Assembly: GCA_024695315.1 (NCBI GenBank)
Contig: JAILIJ010000266.1
Span: 1-7,964, forward strand
Direction: 5' to 3'
Origin: Bacteroidaceae bacterium
GTDB lineage: Bacteria > Bacteroidota > Bacteroidia > Bacteroidales > Bacteroidaceae
Length of the DNA stretch: 7,964 nucleotides
The notes under the pieces were generated by a model. It did no database searches and was not told the origin of the DNA. It worked only from the letters and a program-made list of their open reading frames with translations. The position numbers and the translations under genes are program-made. Numbering within the stretch: position 1 is the first letter of the stretch; each line of letters begins with the position of its first letter. Below, in pieces: positions 6,349 to 7,964 of the stretch.

Positions 6349-7367
6349 TATTTTATTATGTTAATAGTTCTGTTTACCGCATCTTTCATGCTGTACTTAG
6401 GTTTCCATCCAGAACTGATTAGTCGGCTATTGTCAAGAATAGCTTGAGTGGCTATAGAGAAGCCTTTCATTTCAGTTTCAGAAGGAAGATCAAATACTAC
6501 ATTCTTGCCAGATGCTTCAGCACATATCTGTGCAAAATCTTTTAGATGTACGTTACAATCTTCGGCAGCTATGTTGTAGACAACACCGTTTTCGCCATTT
6601 AGCATGATGTGTATCATGGCTGCAACGGCATCTGCCACGTATGTGTATGAGAAGAATTGTTCTCCTTTGCTTTTAAGTACTATATCTTCTCCAGCAATAG
6701 CTTTTTTAATGAATTGTGAGGAAGCTTTAGAATCGCTTTCCAGCATTGTTGGGCCAAATACTCTGCTTAGTCTTGCAATTTTAACGTTTGCTCCTCGTTC
6801 GGCAACATACGATTGGCAAAGTGCTTCGCTTGAACGCTTAGATTCGGTGTAACAAGCACGACTTGTTGACAAGTTAAGTTTTCCAGTATATTCTTCTGTG
6901 AAAACATCCTGTCCATGAGCATTTCCGTATATTTCCACGCTTGAAGGGTAGAGTACTGTAGCGTTGCACCTGACTGCCAGTTCTAGGGCATGTTCCGCTC
7001 CTTTGATGTTTATGAGCATCGTCTCGATAGGAAACTGTGAATAAGCGAGAGGATGAGTGTTGCTTGCAGCTGGAATGATGAAGTCAACCTTCATGTCTTC
7101 TGGAAAAGGCATCATAACATCCTGTTCTACAAATTTAAACATCGGATTTCCGAAATATTCACCGAGACGCGCTGAAGCTTTGTCCTTATTTCGTCCGACA
7201 GCATATATTTTTACATCTCCCAGTTTCATGAGAGCATCAATCATACATACTCCAATAAGCCCTGTAGCTCCTGTTATAAGAACACTTTTTCCTTTCAGTT
7301 CATTTATATTGTCAACTTTAAGGATATTATCTAAATCTTCCTTGTATAGTGGATGTTTTTTGTTCAT
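6348..7367 (-). CDS. NAD-dependent epimerase/dehydratase (extended SDR)
   Basis: A 339-residue extended short-chain dehydrogenase/reductase, probably acting on a nucleotide-linked sugar or its keto intermediate in polysaccharide synthesis. Numbered from ATG at 7367: about 26 residues of N-terminal extension (MNKKHPLYKEDL), the Rossmann strand SVLITGATGLIG with GxxGxxG at G33, G36, G39, the active-site stretch YPSSVEIYG (140-148), the catalytic pair Y173 and K177 in YTESKR, and a sugar-nucleotide-binding half with RLSRVFGP (199-206) and SYTYVADAVAAM (240-251). A 344-residue version would need a TTG start at 7382 inside the upstream gene; the ATG, two bases after that gene's stop, is much more likely. 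The layout resembles UDP-glucuronate decarboxylases and nucleotide-sugar 4,6-dehydratases or epimerases, and subclass cannot be fixed by eye. Flanked by a cytidylyltransferase and LicD in one tight operon, it may act on the same CDP-linked product or its precursor. Confidence 0.9.
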   Translation of the reverse strand: MNKKHPLYKEDLDNILKVDNINELKGKSVLITGATGLIGVCMIDALMKLGDVKIYAVGRNKDKASARLGEYFGNPMFKFVEQDVMMPFPEDMKVDFIIPAASNTHPLAYSQFPIETMLINIKGAEHALELAVRCNATVLYPSSVEIYGNAHGQDVFTEEYTGKLNLSTSRACYTESKRSSEALCQSYVAERGANVKIARLSRVFGPTMLESDSKASSQFIKKAIAGEDIVLKSKGEQFFSYTYVADAVAAMIHIMLNGENGVVYNIAAEDCNVHLKDFAQICAEASGKNVVFDLPSETEMKGFSIATQAILDNSRLISSGWKPKYSMKDAVNRTINIIK

Positions 7368-7369
7368 AA

Positions 7370-7964
7370 TTATTTCAGCCAATTATCTTTCTCCATCTTG
7401 ATGTAACTTTTAAACATCTCAAGATCATCTTTGGTTGTCAGTTTTATGTTCTTGTCAGAACCGGCTGCAAAATGTAATTTTTCTCCCAGTTCCACCATCA
7501 TAGTGTTGGTATATGATGAGCCATATATTCCTATTTCTTTCTCATATGCCTCGTGGTATGCCCAGTCAAGTTTCTCGAACTTGTAAGCTTGTGGTGTAGC
7601 TACACGCCTTAGAGTCTCACGTGGAATATATTTGGTTGTTGTCGTATCATCATCTTTATCAACGATGAAAATCTGTTCATTGTATGGCATGCTTGTAACT
7701 CCATTTCCATACATGTTGCATTTTGAGATTACATCAGTAAGGATTGACGGTTCAATTAGAGGTCTTATTCCGTCATGTATGATGATATTGTCGTCATTGT
7801 TGACTTTTCCTTCTAAATTGTATACACCGTTACGAATGGACTCTTGTCCTGTATTTCCGCCGCTGACAATCCATTTGAGTTTAGATATGCTGAATTGTTT
7901 AGCGTATGCCCATACAATCTCATGCCATCCATCTATACACACAACTTCGATAGCATCTATTTGT
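7370..7964 (-). CDS. IspD/TarI-family cytidylyltransferase, 5' end cut by the window edge
   Basis: This family transfers CMP from CTP to a phosphorylated alcohol: methylerythritol phosphate for IspD, ribitol 5-phosphate for TarI and human CRPPA. The frame stays open to the right edge, giving 197 codons plus a partial one. The N-terminal CTP-binding LxAGxGxR loop lies outside, probably about 40 residues. Counting from the first full codon: IDAIEVVC (2-9), GGNTGQESIRNG (35-46), HDGIRPL (63-69; HDAxRP in IspD), TPQAY (123-127) and KNIKLTTKDDLEMF (171-184). Where IspD has T-D-x-A/S before the C-terminal strand, this protein reads YTNTMMVE (151-158), which argues for a TarI-like rather than a true IspD role. 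So does the operon: stop two bases before the SDR gene, then licD. A GTG at 7942 is only an internal codon. Family certain, substrate inferred. Confidence 0.88.
   Translation of the reverse strand, partial: QIDAIEVVCIDGWHEIVWAYAKQFSISKLKWIVSGGNTGQESIRNGVYNLEGKVNNDDNIIIHDGIRPLIEPSILTDVISKCNMYGNGVTSMPYNEQIFIVDKDDDTTTTKYIPRETLRRVATPQAYKFEKLDWAYHEAYEKEIGIYGSSYTNTMMVELGEKLHFAAGSDKNIKLTTKDDLEMFKSYIKMEKDNWLK

Noticed and set aside
7368..7382. Start of the SDR gene at 7382
   Set aside because: This codon is TTG inside the end of the cytidylyltransferase gene; an ATG five codons later, two bases after that gene's stop, is a better start.

Overview
The window looks like a chromosomal segment of an anaerobic member of the Bacteroidetes, most likely the Prevotella/Bacteroides group. 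Two upstream regions carry near-ideal Bacteroidetes sigma-factor promoters (TTTG, 19-20 bases, TAnnTTTG). Leaders are AT-rich with no Shine-Dalgarno sequence. The protein sequences (RsgA beginning MKGLVIRNTG, HflX beginning MKEFVISE, an Fe-S class I fumarase, an exported TPR protein whose mature end would be Gln) have the flavour of that phylum. Species cannot be fixed from the sequence alone.

All seven genes read leftward (minus strand), so transcription runs from the right edge to the left edge. Right part (about 5533-7964): a tightly packed three-gene surface-polysaccharide cassette. It holds an IspD/TarI-type cytidylyltransferase (5' end outside the window), an extended-SDR NAD-dependent epimerase/dehydratase/reductase, and a LicD-family phosphotransferase. 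A plausible combined role is making a CDP-activated alditol or sugar and moving its phosphate-linked residue onto a glycan. The cassette is visibly AT-richer than the genes to its left.

Middle (about 3031-5503): class I fumarate hydratase with its own promoter, then a 171-base gap containing two oppositely oriented arrays of a TGAAAAG-like heptamer, then frr (ribosome recycling factor) closed by a strong hairpin.

Left part (about 1-2889): a promoter followed by rsgA (30S-maturation GTPase, TTG start), a secreted TPR protein whose start lies inside the end of rsgA, and hflX (70S-splitting GTPase, running off the left edge) four bases after it. With frr next door, three factors that act on ribosome subunit assembly, splitting or recycling sit together. 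The HflX has an unusual charged insert of about 75 residues in its N-terminal domain.

I see no RNA genes, CRISPR arrays, insertion sequences or attachment sites. Nothing here is clearly a wholly new system. The most interesting items are the cytidylyltransferase-SDR-LicD cassette, the HflX insert and the heptamer arrays.
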